Shown: positions 20,447 to 34,591, numbered from the stretch's first letter. The stretch: DNA of 64,000 nt from DASRDZ01 sp035652335 (GCA_035652335.1 DASRDZ010000072.1:29397-93396), one strand, 5' to 3'. A program made the numbers and translations. Notes: generated by a model from the letters alone, not told the origin.

Positions 20447-20640
20447 TTCGGCGCGCTCAGGCGCGCGCCACACGGGGGAGCAGATCTCCCCCGACCCCCT
20501 CTCGGCAGGCTGAAGCCTGCCGGGGCGAGCCGAGGCTCGCCGTTCTTCGGCGCGCTCAGGCGCGCGCCACACGGGGGAGCAGATCTCCCCCGACCCCCTC
20601 TCGGCAGGCTGAAGCCTGCCGGGGCGAGCCGAGGCTCGCC
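20447..20640. repeat. Tandem 99-bp hairpin repeat (locus 3)
   Basis: Two copies, 20447-20541 and 20546-20640, are identical over 95 bases with a period of 99. Each begins TTCGGCGCGC and contains four hairpins in series: GGCGCGC/GCGCGC(C) with loop TCAG; GGGGGAG, loop CAGAT, CTCCCCC (20474-20492 in copy 1); GGCAGGCT, loop GA, AGCCTGCC (20504-20521); GGCGAGCC, loop GA, GGCTCGCC (20524-20541). The array ends 14 bases from the stop codon of the HtrA-like gene. The perfect identity implies recent duplication. Confidence 0.85.
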
Positions 20641-20654
20641 TGGGCGCTCTTGCT

Positions 20655-21800
20655 TCAGGTGGCGCCGTCGACGATGGTGAGGGAGAGCTGGAGCTGCTTC
20701 CTGTCGCGGGTGACGGAGAGGCTCACGGTCTGGCCCGCCTCCAACCCCAGGGCGGCGGGGTCGAGGGGGTGGTTGGGGTCGACGGCGGCGCCGTTGACGG
20801 CGGTGATGACGTCGCCCTGGAGGAGGCCGGCGGCGGCGGCGGGGCCGCCGGGGATGACGCTGCGCACCAGGGCGCCCTGGGGGAGGCCGGCGGCCGCCGC
20901 GGTGGCGGGGTCGAGGAGGACGGCGACCACGCCGAAGGTGGGGCGCTGCGAGGTGCCGCCGTGGGAGAGGCGGTCGACCAGGGCGGCGGCGTCCCGGCCG
21001 CTCAGGGCGACCACACCGGGCAGGGCGGGGTCGCCGGTGACGTTGACGACCACCCCGACCACCTGTCCCGCGGCGTCGAGCAGGGGGCCGCCGTCGTCCT
21101 GGGGGTCGGCGGTGGCGTCGACGGTCAGGGCGTCGAGCACCTCGCCGGCGGCGGCGCTGGAGCCGCCGGCGGGGATGCTGAGGCTGCGGCCCACCGAGGA
21201 CACCGTGCCGGAGTTGACGCTGACACCACCGAAGGGTGGTGCCCCCACCGCGACGACGAGGTCGCCCGCCCGCGCGTCGGAGGAAGCGAAGCTCAGCGCC
21301 GCCAGTCCCGAGGCCCCCACGGCCTGGAGCACGGCGATGCCGTGGGCGACGTCGGCCCCGGCGACCACCGCGCCGTACACGTGCCCGTCGGGCAGCGCCA
21401 CGCGGAGCTGGGTGGCGCCCTCCAGGGCATGGGCGCTGGTCACGACCAGCCCGTCCGAGCTGGCCACGAAGCCGACGGCGAAGCCCTTGGGCTGGCCCAG
21501 CAGGTCGCCCGGCGCGAGCGGCTGGGTGAGCACCTTGGCGATGCTCGGGGCCGCCGTGGTGGCGATCGCCCCGACGCTGGCGGGCTGCGCCTGGCTGCCC
21601 GGCTGCGACGCCGGCGCCTGGGTGATGACCCTCTCCACGGGACCGTAGTGCTGGTAGATGCCCCAGGCCGCCGCCGCACCGCCGATCAGGCCGAGGCAGA
21701 TGCTCAGCACGATGGCGGGCAGCAGGGGGACCCGGCGCAGGGTCCAGGCTCCGGTGGCTCGGATGACAGGCGGTTGGGGCCGCCCGACCTCGTCGCTCAC
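20655..21800 (-). CDS. HtrA-like membrane-anchored PDZ protein, catalytic Ser and Asp replaced
   Basis: 381 residues: cytoplasmic start, one membrane helix (about 24-47), a Gln/Ala/Pro linker, a trypsin-like double barrel (about 75-275) and a C-terminal PDZ domain (about 296-378). His124 in VVTSAHALEGA matches the catalytic His. The Asp position reads AHGIAVL (Gly154 where DLAVL is usual) and the GNSGGPLL motif reads PQDDGGPLL, placing Asp236 where Ser should be. It is therefore likely a pseudoprotease that binds peptides or scaffolds partners. GTG start at 21800; the MBL gene upstream ends four bases away. Confidence 0.8.
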   Translation of the reverse strand: MSDEVGRPQPPVIRATGAWTLRRVPLLPAIVLSICLGLIGGAAAAWGIYQHYGPVERVITQAPASQPGSQAQPASVGAIATTAAPSIAKVLTQPLAPGDLLGQPKGFAVGFVASSDGLVVTSAHALEGATQLRVALPDGHVYGAVVAGADVAHGIAVLQAVGASGLAALSFASSDARAGDLVVAVGAPPFGGVSVNSGTVSSVGRSLSIPAGGSSAAAGEVLDALTVDATADPQDDGGPLLDAAGQVVGVVVNVTGDPALPGVVALSGRDAAALVDRLSHGGTSQRPTFGVVAVLLDPATAAAAGLPQGALVRSVIPGGPAAAAGLLQGDVITAVNGAAVDPNHPLDPAALGLEAGQTVSLSVTRDRKQLQLSLTIVDGAT

Positions 21801-21804
21801 GCGC

Positions 21805-22734
21805 TCAGGCGGCCGTCGCGGCGTCGCGGGTGCGCAGGTAGCGCTGGATGCCGGCGGCGTTGCTGTGGAAGCCGTTGAGCAGCTCCAGCTTCTCGCGTGC
21901 GCGCTCCGAGGCCTCGTCCGGCGACTCGGCGAAGCGCTCGGCCAGGGCGGCGGCGATGTCGTCGACGCCCGCCTCCTCGCTCTCGCGCATCACCTGCTCG
22001 GCGACGCCGACCCACTCGTGCAGCACGCGCTCCGCCTCGTCGAGGGTGGCCAGGGCGTCGGGCACGGGGCCGAAGTGGGTGAGCACCACCTGCGTCGGTC
22101 GCAGCTCGGCGAAGCGGCGCAGCGAGGCGACCGCCTGCTCCAGGTCGAAGTCGGGCGGTGGCACGGCGGGGCGGAGCACGCCCACCTCGGGGAGCCGCAC
22201 CCCGACGGCGTCGCCGACCAGCAGCGTGCCGGTGTGCTCGTCGAGCACGGCGTGGTGGTGCTTGGCATGGCCGGGTGAGTCGACGAGCGTCAGCACCCGT
22301 CCGTTGCCGACGTCGATGCGGTACCCGTCGCCGGCGGCGACGAGGCGCTCGCCGGGCACCGCCTTCATCCGCCCGTACAGCGAGTCGAGCAGCGGCCCGT
22401 AGACGCGCGCCGCGGAGTCGACGAGGCGGGTCGGGTCGGCGAGATGCCTCGCCCCGCGCTCGTGGACCACCACAGTGGCGTTGGGGAAGGCCTCGGCCAG
22501 GTCGCCGATGCCGCCGGCGTGGTCGAGGTGGATGTGAGTGAGCACCAGCCAGCGCAGGTCGCGCGGCCCGACGCCGGCGGCGTCGAGCGTCCGGCGCACC
22601 GTCTCCACACCCGTGCGCGCGCCGGTCTCGACCAGTGCGGGCTGCGGGCCGTCGATCAGGAAGCCGGCGGTCAGCTGGTCCCAGCCCCCGAGCATGGTGT
22701 CGAGCTGGCGGATCCCCGGAGCGATCTCCTCCAT
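21805..22734 (-). CDS. MBL-fold metallo-hydrolase
   Basis: 309 residues, intact metallo-beta-lactamase fold. The dinuclear site HxHxDH is His67, His69, Asp71, His72 in LTHIHLDHAGG; later ligands are in DSPGHAKHHHAVL, LLVGDAVGV and LTHFGPVPD. A helical C-terminal part (from about 235) follows, as in glyoxalase II/quorum-quenching-like hydrolases of unknown substrate. The ATG at 22734 lies 19 bases after the UPF0182 gene, so the two and the HtrA-like gene probably form one transcript. Confidence 0.85.
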   Translation of the reverse strand: MEEIAPGIRQLDTMLGGWDQLTAGFLIDGPQPALVETGARTGVETVRRTLDAAGVGPRDLRWLVLTHIHLDHAGGIGDLAEAFPNATVVVHERGARHLADPTRLVDSAARVYGPLLDSLYGRMKAVPGERLVAAGDGYRIDVGNGRVLTLVDSPGHAKHHHAVLDEHTGTLLVGDAVGVRLPEVGVLRPAVPPPDFDLEQAVASLRRFAELRPTQVVLTHFGPVPDALATLDEAERVLHEWVGVAEQVMRESEEAGVDDIAAALAERFAESPDEASERAREKLELLNGFHSNAAGIQRYLRTRDAATAA

Positions 22735-22753
22735 CGCCAGAGCAGGGTACCCG

Positions 22754-25700
22754 CTAGTGCGTGGGGCTCGCGCTCGGGCTCGGCGTCGCCGTGGGGATGG
22801 CGTTGAGGGCGGTCAGCTGGTCGAGGTCGTGCTTCACCAGCGCCTCCTGCTGCCCGTAGGTGACGTAGTCGCCGCGCTGCAGCGCCGCCTGCGCCAGCTG
22901 CTCGTGCTGGTACAGGTCGACGAGGAGCTGGTAGACCTGCGGCGACACCCCGCCCGGCGGCGAGGGCGACGGCGTCGCGCCGGGTGACGGCGTGGGCGTC
23001 GGCCCGCTGGGCGGACTCGTCCCTCCGCTGCTGGTCGGGGCCCCTGGGATGGCCTGCCCGAAGAGGTCGGCCAGCGCCTGGCCGAAGGTGGCGTCCATCA
23101 CCACCGCGTTCTGGGTGCCGACGATGACGTACTTGAGCTGCGGGAAGCTGCCGTTGGACGCCTGCACGTAGAGGGGCCGCACGTAGAGGAAGGAGCGGTT
23201 GTTGAAGGGCAGCACGATGACGTTGCCCAGCACCACGTTGGAGCCGCCGCCGCGCAGCAGGGTGAGCTGCGGGCTGATCTTCTGGTCGGTGTTGATGTTG
23301 TTGTCGAACTGCAGCGCGCCGAGCACGTTGGCCGCGTTGTTGATGGGCACCGCCACCAGCTTCGGTTTGTCGCTCGTGGTGTAGTCGGACTCCGCCGCCA
23401 GCCACGCGGTCATGTTGTTGTTTGCCGTGCCGCCGGCGGCGTTGGCCGCGGGAGAAAATGTCTGCAGCAGCACGAACTGCGGCTGCGTCGTCCCGGGCAG
23501 GGTCAGCTCGACGTAGTACGCCTGGGTCTCCTGCTGGTTGCCGTTGATCTGCTCCTCGGCGAGGCGCCACAGGTCGCTGCGGTTGTAGAGCACGCCCGGG
23601 TCGGTGATGTGCACCGCGGTGAAGGCCTCGGCCTGGTCGTGGAACATGTCCTCGGGGTAGCGCAGGTGCTGGCGCAGCGACATCGGCATCTGGTCGAGCG
23701 GGGTGAGCAGGCCGGGGAAGATCGACATGTAGGTCGCCGTGATCGGCTCGCTGGGATCGACCGCGTACAGCGTGGTGGCGCAGGTGCGGGCGTCGATGGT
23801 CGCCTTCACCGCGTTGCGCATGTACGAGGTGCCGTCGCTCTGCTGGAAGGAGTCGGGGAAGCGGTCGCTGGTGACGTAGGCGTCGACGATCCAGACCAGG
23901 TGCCCGCTCTGCGGGTCGGCCACCACGTAGGGGTCGCCGTCGATGGTCAGCCAGGGGGCGAGCTGCTGGATGCGGTCGGTGACCTGGCGGTGCAGCAGCA
24001 CGCGGGAGTCGCTCGTCGTCTGGCTGGTGAGGAAGAGGTCGAGGCTGCCGAACTGGTTGAGCGAGAGGGCCAGCTTGTCGAAGCCGCCCGGCATGGCCAT
24101 GCCGCCGTCGGTGCCGAAGTGGGTCGTCTTGTCACCGCTGCCCGAGGGGTAGTCGAACTCCGCCTGGTTGGTGTTGGCGACGACCGGCTGGGTGGTGGAC
24201 AGCCCGCAGTAGATGCGCGGGTCCTTGACGTTGAGGTCGGGCGGCGCGTTGGGAGCCTCCAGCGCCAGCGGCTGCCCGCCCGCCAGGACGTCCGGCTTGC
24301 CCTCGTTGCCGACGGTGTTGACCGACACCGCGGTGATGCCGTAGCCGTGGGTGAAGTTGAGCGCCCGGTTGACGAAGGTGTTGCTGGGGATGCTGCTCTC
24401 GCTGATCTCGCGCGGGCTCAGCATCACCTCGGTCTCGCTGCCGTCGGGCGCCTTGTAGCGGTCGACGGTGACGGTGGGGAAGGTCTGGTAGGCGCGGCTG
24501 CGGTCGATCTGGGCGAAGGTGTCGGGCAGCTCGCGGAAGTCCTGGATGCGCACGTTGGCCAGGGTCCCGGGGTCGGTGGCCAGGTCGGCGGGCGTGGGCG
24601 CCGTGGGAGCCGTGCCCGGCGGGTTGCCGAACTGCTGCTTGTTGACGTCGCGCCCGTCCTGCAGCGCCCAGGCGTCGCGCGAGGTGGTCAGGTAGTCGGA
24701 CATGGCCGGCGACTGGGCCGTCTGCGCGTTGGGGTTGACGCTCGCGTTCTGGTAGATGGCGGCGGGAATTCCCTGCGACAGTCCCGCCAGGAGCAGCCAG
24801 CCGAGCAGCAGCCCACCCAGCCCGATGCCGGTCCCGACCGGCGAGCCGCGCCGCCGCGCCAGCACCACCACGATTGCGGCGACGGCGAACCCCACCGCCA
24901 CCCACTGCAGCGCGCCCAGCACCGGGCGGATGACGTTGCGCTGGGTGGCGTCGAGGCCGACGAAGTTGTCGTGCTGCGAGGTGGAGAGGTGGAAGACGCC
25001 GAAGTGCGCGCTGAGCGCGGCGAGGACGAACACCGCCGCCAGCACCCCGCCGCCGTGCATCACCGCGGTGCGCAGCGTGTCGCGCGCGGTGCGGCCGGGC
25101 GGCGGGTGCAGCGGCAGCGGCAGCTCCTCTGGTGAGGTCTCCACCACCACCGCCAGCAGCGCCAGGGCGATGGTGGCGATGAGGGCGACGATCACCGCAC
25201 CCCAGGCGAGCCCGATGATGTGGTCGATCACCGGCAGGGTGAAGAGGAAGAACGAGTAGTCCTGCCCGAAGACCGGGTCGCTGCGGCCGAAGCTGTGCCC
25301 GTTCATCCAGAGCAGCACGTCCTGCCACTGCTGGGCGAGGTAGATGCCGCCCGAGATGCCCACGATCAGCGCCAGCGCGATGCCCGACCACAGCGCGATG
25401 CGGCCACCGCGGCGGTCGAGCGCACCGGCGGCGACGACCCAGAGCGGGATGTTCAGCGCCACCAGGCCACCCGTGACCGCCACGCCCACCAGGAAGAGGA
25501 CGACCTGGGTCCAGAACGGCGTCCAGAACACGTTGCTGTGGCCGAGGCTGCCCAGGAAGAGCAGCTGGACGCGCAGTCCCATCAGGGAGAAGAGGACGAC
25601 CAGGATGAGCACGATCGCCGCGATGACGCCGAGGATGATGCGGCGCCGGCGGGGGAAGAGCGGACCGCTGCGAACCACGCGTGGGCGTGCCCCGAACGGC

Positions 25701-25759
25701 GGCCGGCCGCCGAAGGGCGGACGTCCCGGCTCGCGGCGGGGATCGAAGAACGCGCTCAT
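22754..25759 (-). CDS. UPF0182 family large membrane protein
   Basis: 1001 residues. A Pro/Arg/Gly-rich cytoplasmic N-terminus (1-38) precedes seven or so membrane helices up to about residue 325, then a very large extracytoplasmic domain, ending in a Pro/Ser/Gly-rich linker and a helical tail (VSPQVYQLLVDLYQHEQLAQAALQ). The UPF0182 family is widespread in Actinobacteria and Cyanobacteria; its function is unknown. Family marks include IDHIIGLAWGAV in the membrane part, and FNNRSFLYVRPLYVQA and LKYVIVGTQNAVVM outside. ATG at 25759. Probably first gene of the UPF0182-MBL-HtrA-like operon. Confidence 0.92.
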   Translation of the reverse strand: MSAFFDPRREPGRPPFGGRPPFGARPRVVRSGPLFPRRRRIILGVIAAIVLILVVLFSLMGLRVQLLFLGSLGHSNVFWTPFWTQVVLFLVGVAVTGGLVALNIPLWVVAAGALDRRGGRIALWSGIALALIVGISGGIYLAQQWQDVLLWMNGHSFGRSDPVFGQDYSFFLFTLPVIDHIIGLAWGAVIVALIATIALALLAVVVETSPEELPLPLHPPPGRTARDTLRTAVMHGGGVLAAVFVLAALSAHFGVFHLSTSQHDNFVGLDATQRNVIRPVLGALQWVAVGFAVAAIVVVLARRRGSPVGTGIGLGGLLLGWLLLAGLSQGIPAAIYQNASVNPNAQTAQSPAMSDYLTTSRDAWALQDGRDVNKQQFGNPPGTAPTAPTPADLATDPGTLANVRIQDFRELPDTFAQIDRSRAYQTFPTVTVDRYKAPDGSETEVMLSPREISESSIPSNTFVNRALNFTHGYGITAVSVNTVGNEGKPDVLAGGQPLALEAPNAPPDLNVKDPRIYCGLSTTQPVVANTNQAEFDYPSGSGDKTTHFGTDGGMAMPGGFDKLALSLNQFGSLDLFLTSQTTSDSRVLLHRQVTDRIQQLAPWLTIDGDPYVVADPQSGHLVWIVDAYVTSDRFPDSFQQSDGTSYMRNAVKATIDARTCATTLYAVDPSEPITATYMSIFPGLLTPLDQMPMSLRQHLRYPEDMFHDQAEAFTAVHITDPGVLYNRSDLWRLAEEQINGNQQETQAYYVELTLPGTTQPQFVLLQTFSPAANAAGGTANNNMTAWLAAESDYTTSDKPKLVAVPINNAANVLGALQFDNNINTDQKISPQLTLLRGGGSNVVLGNVIVLPFNNRSFLYVRPLYVQASNGSFPQLKYVIVGTQNAVVMDATFGQALADLFGQAIPGAPTSSGGTSPPSGPTPTPSPGATPSPSPPGGVSPQVYQLLVDLYQHEQLAQAALQRGDYVTYGQQEALVKHDLDQLTALNAIPTATPSPSASPTH

Positions 25760-25834
25760 GAGGTGCGCGCGCAGTGTACGCGTCCCGCCGGGCCTTGCTC
25801 CCCCACCAGGCGCGCGAAGCGCCCGGAGCTCTGG

Positions 25835-26140
25835 CTAGCGGCGGCTCAGCAGGAGGCGGACGTCGAAGGGATCGCGCCGGCGGCGGACGCGACGCGAGGC
25901 GACCTCGGGCCGGAGCTGCACCATGTACGGCTCCTGCTGCCGGAGGACCTCCTCGATGGCGTCGGCCACCAGCATCCCCACCTTGATCGTGGGCACGCGG
26001 TCCGCGACCAGGTCGGCGATCCGCTCGTTGACCACGGTGACGTCGAGCTCGTGAGCGTGCTCCAGAACCTCGAGACAGTCGTCGAGGCGGCGGAGCCGGA
26101 TACGGCGCTCGTCTGCGTCCGGGGACATGGGCGAGATCAT
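25835..26140 (-). CDS. Small hypothetical protein, charged N-terminal helix
   Basis: 101 residues (or 97 from ATG at 26128). Begins MISPMSPDADERRIRLRRLDDCLEVLEHAHELD, a charged helix, then VNERIADLVADRVPTIKVGMLVADAIEEVL and an Arg-rich tail RRVRRRRD. I do not recognise a family. Composition and frame use look like a real soluble protein. It stands alone between UPF0182 and the small gene at 26300. Confidence 0.55.
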   Translation of the reverse strand: MISPMSPDADERRIRLRRLDDCLEVLEHAHELDVTVVNERIADLVADRVPTIKVGMLVADAIEEVLRQQEPYMVQLRPEVASRRVRRRRDPFDVRLLLSRR

Positions 26141-26242
26141 GCCGGTGACCGTACCGCATCGCCCCGCCCCTGCGGATGCCCGCATGGCAACGCAATGATC
26201 AAGCGCGCCACGCGTGTGTCACGGCAGATCCCGCGCACGTGA

Positions 26243-26289
26243 CGGCGGCCCGGAGGGGGCGGTGTGGGACGCCCTCGCCCGGGCCGCCG
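26243..26289. terminator. Long GC hairpin downstream of the 26300-26509 gene
   Basis: CGGCGGCCCGG at 26243-26253 pairs with CCGGGCCGCCG at 26279-26289, an 11-bp perfect stem with a 25-base loop. It lies ten bases past the stop codon of the minus-strand gene upstream. No T run follows, as is common for terminators of very GC-rich genomes. Confidence 0.4.
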
Positions 26290-26299
26290 GCACCCGCCT

Positions 26300-26509
26300 C
26301 TAGTCGACGGCCGCCTCGGAGACGACCTCACGCCCGGTGACCTCGACGGCAGCGACCGCCGTGGCCTCCGGCGACGCCTGGCGGGTCTGCTCCAGCCAGC
26401 CGTCCCAGGTGAAGGCCTCGAGGCTGCAGGCGGTGTCGGTGTCGACGGGGCCGCCGGGCGTGATCAGGGTCTCGCCGGCGAGCACCTCGGCAATCAGCGT
26501 CAGTACCAC
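26300..26509 (-). CDS. Small acidic hypothetical protein
   Basis: 69 residues from a GTG at 26509 that follows AGGAGGA at eight bases, a good ribosome site and the main support for this gene. The sequence starts MVLTLIAEVLAGETLITPGG and is acidic and Thr/Val/Glu-rich, with one Cys and two Trp (FTWDGWLEQ). No family recognised. It lies 122 bases after uvrA and ends before the hairpin at 26243-26289. Confidence 0.45.
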   Translation of the reverse strand: MVLTLIAEVLAGETLITPGGPVDTDTACSLEAFTWDGWLEQTRQASPEATAVAAVEVTGREVVSEAAVD

Positions 26510-26631
26510 GACTGAGGTCCTCCTCGTGTTGACCGGCTGACGGTGACCTGGCCCATGATGCCGAGCCCACCGCCGCCGATGCAAGGGTCGTTGGTCGCGG
26601 GGCCCGGAATCCTCGGGCGGGCCGCACGAAA

Positions 26632-29607
<2,976 letters not shown>

Positions 29608-29700
29608 GGGAGGACTGCCTAGGGTACCCGGTCCCGGGGCCCGTGACGCCTCGGCTGCGGGCCACGCCGATGTCGTATCGCCGCCGCAGAGACGACGACG

Positions 29701-29729
29701 GCCGCGGCGGTCACGCTGACCACCGCGGC
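29701..29729. terminator. Hairpin downstream of clpC
   Basis: GCCGCGGCGGTCA (29701-29713), loop CGC, TGACCACCGCGGC (29717-29729): 12 of 13 pairs match. It lies 26 bases past the clpC stop on the minus strand, before uvrA. No T tract follows, so the case rests on stem and position. Confidence 0.45.
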
Positions 29730-29754
29730 CGTGAAAGCCGTGTGCTGGGAAGGC

Positions 29755-32265
<2,511 letters not shown>

Positions 32266-32574
32266 GTGCTGGGTCTCCTGGTGCCAGGGCTCGCGCGGTT
32301 GGGCCCCCTTGGAGAAAGGGGTGACCCGGTCCGCCCGGTCCTGAGCGCCTCCATTATGCCCACCGGGCGAACCAGCGAATCAACTTGCGCCGTGCCCGAA
32401 GTGCAACAGGGTTGTGTTGGGGCCGAACGTCCTGTTAAAGAACGCGGCGCCCGGCGGTTCAGGTACGCCGGACGCCGGGCCGCCTCGGGGACGGGCGATC
32501 TCAGCCGGAGGCGGGGCCGGACCCGGGACGCGGGCCGCCCGCCGGGCGGTCAGCCCACGCCGGCGCCCGGGGCG
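32266..32574. other. clpC-rpsA intergenic region
   Basis: 309 bases without a gene. It holds the candidate clpC promoter at 32353-32383 and, nearer rpsA, very GC-rich imperfect hairpins, the clearest being CCGCCCG-C-CGGGCGG at 32535-32549 within 40 bases of the rpsA stop. No CIRCE or HAIR heat-shock operator was found by eye. Confidence 0.6.
32353..32383 (-). promoter_or_regulatory. Candidate clpC promoter
   Basis: On the minus strand TTGATT (32383-32378) and CATAAT (32358-32353) are separated by 19 bases, slightly long. These are among the few AT-rich hexamers in the gap and lie about 90 bases before the clpC TTG. Confidence 0.35.
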
Positions 32575-33819
32575 CTACTCCTCGTCGTCGTCCTCGTAGT
32601 CCGAGTACTCCGCGTAGTCCGGCGCGGCCCCCACCGGGGCGCCCTCGGGCTCGGCGGCGCCGTCGGTCTCGCCGGCGTCGGGCTCGTAGTCGACCCCGGG
32701 GTAGAACTCGGCGCCGCCGGCCTCCCCGGGACCGCGGCCCTGCAGCTGGCGCAGCGACAGCGAGATGCGGCGGCGCACCTTGTCGGCGTTGAGCACCATG
32801 ACGGTGACCTCGTCGCCCACCTTGAGCACGTCCTCGGTGCGCTCGACGTGGTCCCAGGAGAGCTCGGAGATGTGGAGCAGCCCCTCGACGCCGTCGGCGA
32901 TCTGCAGGAAGGCGCCGTACTTCTTGGTCTTGGTGACCACGCCGGTGACCGGCTTGCCGGGCGGGAAGCGGTCCTCGATGGTGTCCCAGGGGTCGGCGCT
33001 CATCTGGCGCAGCGACAGCGAGATGCGCGACAGCTCGGGGTCGAGCTTGATCACCTTGACCTCGACCTCATCGCCGACGTTGAGCATGTCGCTGACGTTG
33101 TTGATGCGGTCCCAGGACAGTTCGGAGATGTGGATCAGCCCGTCGGCGCCGCCCAGGTTGACGAAGGCGCCGTACGAGGTGAGGCCGCTGACCTTGCCGC
33201 GGATCACGTCGCCGACGTGCAGCTTCTCGAAGAGCTCCTCGCGCTGCCGCGCCCGGTCCTCGTCCTGCGCCGCGCGCTGGGAGACGATGAGGCGGTTGCG
33301 CTTGCGGTTGACCTCGAGGATCTTGACCGGGATCTTCGTCCCCACCAGCTCCATGAGGTTGCCGCTGAACTGGCGGGCCACCTGGCTGGAGGGGAGGAAG
33401 CCGCGCAGGCCCATGATGTTGACGATGAGGCCGCCCTTGTTCTGCTCGCGGACCTCGGCGTCGATGATCTCGCCCGCCTCCTCCTTCTCCGCGGCCTTCT
33501 GCCAGATGCCCTCGGCCCGCGCCTTGCGGAGCGAGAGGACGACGTTGCCCTCGTCGTTCTCCGGCTGGATGACGTAGACCTTGACGTTGTCGCCGGGAGC
33601 CAGCTCGACCGGCTGCTCGCCGCGGGCCTGCAGCTCGCGGTTGGAGATGATCCCCTCGGACTTGGCGCCGATGTCGACCAGAACCTCGTCGGGATCGACG
33701 CGGACCACCGTCCCGTCGACGATGTCGCCGTGGGACAGGGCGCGGATGACGTGCTCCTCCTCGCGGAGGAGGTCTTCCATGGTGAGGTTCTCGGGGTCCT
33801 GGACTTGGGTCGGGGCCAA
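32575..33819 (-). CDS. rpsA: 30S ribosomal protein S1
   Basis: RNA-binding protein for translation initiation, 414 residues with four S1 domains: from DIVDGTVVRVDPDEVLVDIG, from GEIIDAEVREQNKGGLIVNI, from GDVIRGKVSGLTSYGAFVNLGG, and from GKPVTGVVTKTKKYGAFLQIAD. The last two repeat GLLHISELSWDHV-type ends. An acidic tail (YSDYEDDDEE) closes it, as in high-GC Gram-positive S1, which has four domains rather than six. The TTG at 33819 is chosen for the AAGGAG just upstream; the frame is open another 48 codons without S1 similarity, and ATG at MEDLLREEE is a later alternative. Confidence 0.95.
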   Translation of the reverse strand: MAPTQVQDPENLTMEDLLREEEHVIRALSHGDIVDGTVVRVDPDEVLVDIGAKSEGIISNRELQARGEQPVELAPGDNVKVYVIQPENDEGNVVLSLRKARAEGIWQKAAEKEEAGEIIDAEVREQNKGGLIVNIMGLRGFLPSSQVARQFSGNLMELVGTKIPVKILEVNRKRNRLIVSQRAAQDEDRARQREELFEKLHVGDVIRGKVSGLTSYGAFVNLGGADGLIHISELSWDRINNVSDMLNVGDEVEVKVIKLDPELSRISLSLRQMSADPWDTIEDRFPPGKPVTGVVTKTKKYGAFLQIADGVEGLLHISELSWDHVERTEDVLKVGDEVTVMVLNADKVRRRISLSLRQLQGRGPGEAGGAEFYPGVDYEPDAGETDGAAEPEGAPVGAAPDYAEYSDYEDDDEE

Positions 33820-34319
33820 TGCGCTCCTTCTGTTTCCTGCCTGCGGTCGCCTGGGGTGGTGACAGCCGGGTCGGGGGCGGACTCGGTCCGCGGAACATGC
33901 CGCGTCGAGGCGTTGACGGGCGTGCTTCGAGGCCCGTGCCAAGCGGCTGCCGAAGTCTATCACCGTTCTTCGGCGCGCTCAGACGCGCGCCCCACGGGGG
34001 AGGCAGATCCTCCCCCCGGCTCGCCCCCTCCTCGGCGAGCTGAAGCTCGCCGGGCGCGCTGGAGCGCGCGGGCCGCGACCCAACCGCTGGCGCACCCATG
34101 CTGGCGGCCCCTTTAAGAGGTGTGGGTGCCGCATCCAGACCCGTTTGACGCGATCGACGCCGCGCTCACAGAAACGCGCCCTTCGCTTAACAACTCTCTA
34201 CCCGGCGTGATTACCCCTTCCGGGGGTGAGGTGGGAGCCTTTCGCCAGCGCACACCGCGCGGGGCGCGGGGCCGGCGCAGACCGCTTCTTCACCGCATCG
34301 GACAGAGAGAACAACCCCC
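33820..34319. other. Divergent intergenic region between rpsA and the 34320 gene
   Basis: 500 bases without a credible gene. 33820-33965 must hold the rpsA leader; no clear promoter was seen. 33969-34069 is hairpin repeat locus 4. In 34070-34319 a TTGACG around 34148 could be a plus-strand -35, but no good -10 is spaced from it; a small hairpin ACCCC-TTCC-GGGGGT lies near 34212-34226. Confidence 0.5.
33969..34069. repeat. Hairpins of the ATCTG-loop repeat family (locus 4)
   Basis: Same opening as locus 3 (TTCGGCGCGCTCAG), then GGGGGAGG, loop CAGAT, CCTCCCCC at 33996-34016; GGCGAGCT, loop GA, AGCTCGCC at 34034-34051; GCGCGCT, loop GG, AGCGCGC at 34054-34069. Arm sequences differ from locus 3 but pairing is kept by matching changes on both sides. 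Unlike the other loci this one lies in a divergent gap, not after a stop codon. Confidence 0.75.
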
Positions 34320-34532
34320 ATGCGCATCACCATCACCTGCGAGGACTGCGGGCGCCGGCATCGTCTGGAGCGCAGCGTGGAACAGCCCGGCCCCATCTGG
34401 ATCGTCTGCCACGACTGCGAGCTGCCCCTGCGGGCGGTGCTCGAGGAGACGCCGCACAGCCCGGAGCGCTTCCGCGAGGTCTGGTCGGAGGTGCTGGACA
34501 TGAGCTCCTCCTCCTCGTCGACCTCGGCCTGA
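34320..34532 (+). CDS. Small two-CxxC zinc-ribbon-like protein
   Basis: 70 residues, MRITITCEDCGRRHRLERS... with a second pair CHDC at about 31-34: a CxxC-x20-CxxC zinc-ribbon layout. The C-terminal half is a helix followed by a Ser-rich end. No family recognised; such single-ribbon proteins may bind RNA, DNA or partner proteins. First gene of the plus-strand group leading to the thioredoxin-TPR gene 59 bases downstream. The ribosome site is weak. Confidence 0.6.
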   Translation: MRITITCEDCGRRHRLERSVEQPGPIWIVCHDCELPLRAVLEETPHSPERFREVWSEVLDMSSSSSSTSA

Positions 34533-34591
34533 GCGGCGCGCGGTCCCTGCGGGGACGCATCGTCGAGGGTCGATTGGGGTAGAACCCCGGC

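Noticed and set aside
20447..20640. CRISPR array at the tandem repeat
   Set aside because: Two units of 99 bp with no variable spacers and no cas genes; each unit is a set of hairpins.
20455..20680. Protein-coding reading through the 99-bp repeats
   Set aside because: The frame merely continues through a repeat whose conserved feature is base pairing, and 99 is a multiple of three by chance.
32266..32400. CIRCE or HAIR heat-shock operator before clpC
   Set aside because: No TTAGCACTC-N9-GAGTGCTAA or CTTGAGT-N7-ACTCAAG pattern found on either strand by eye.
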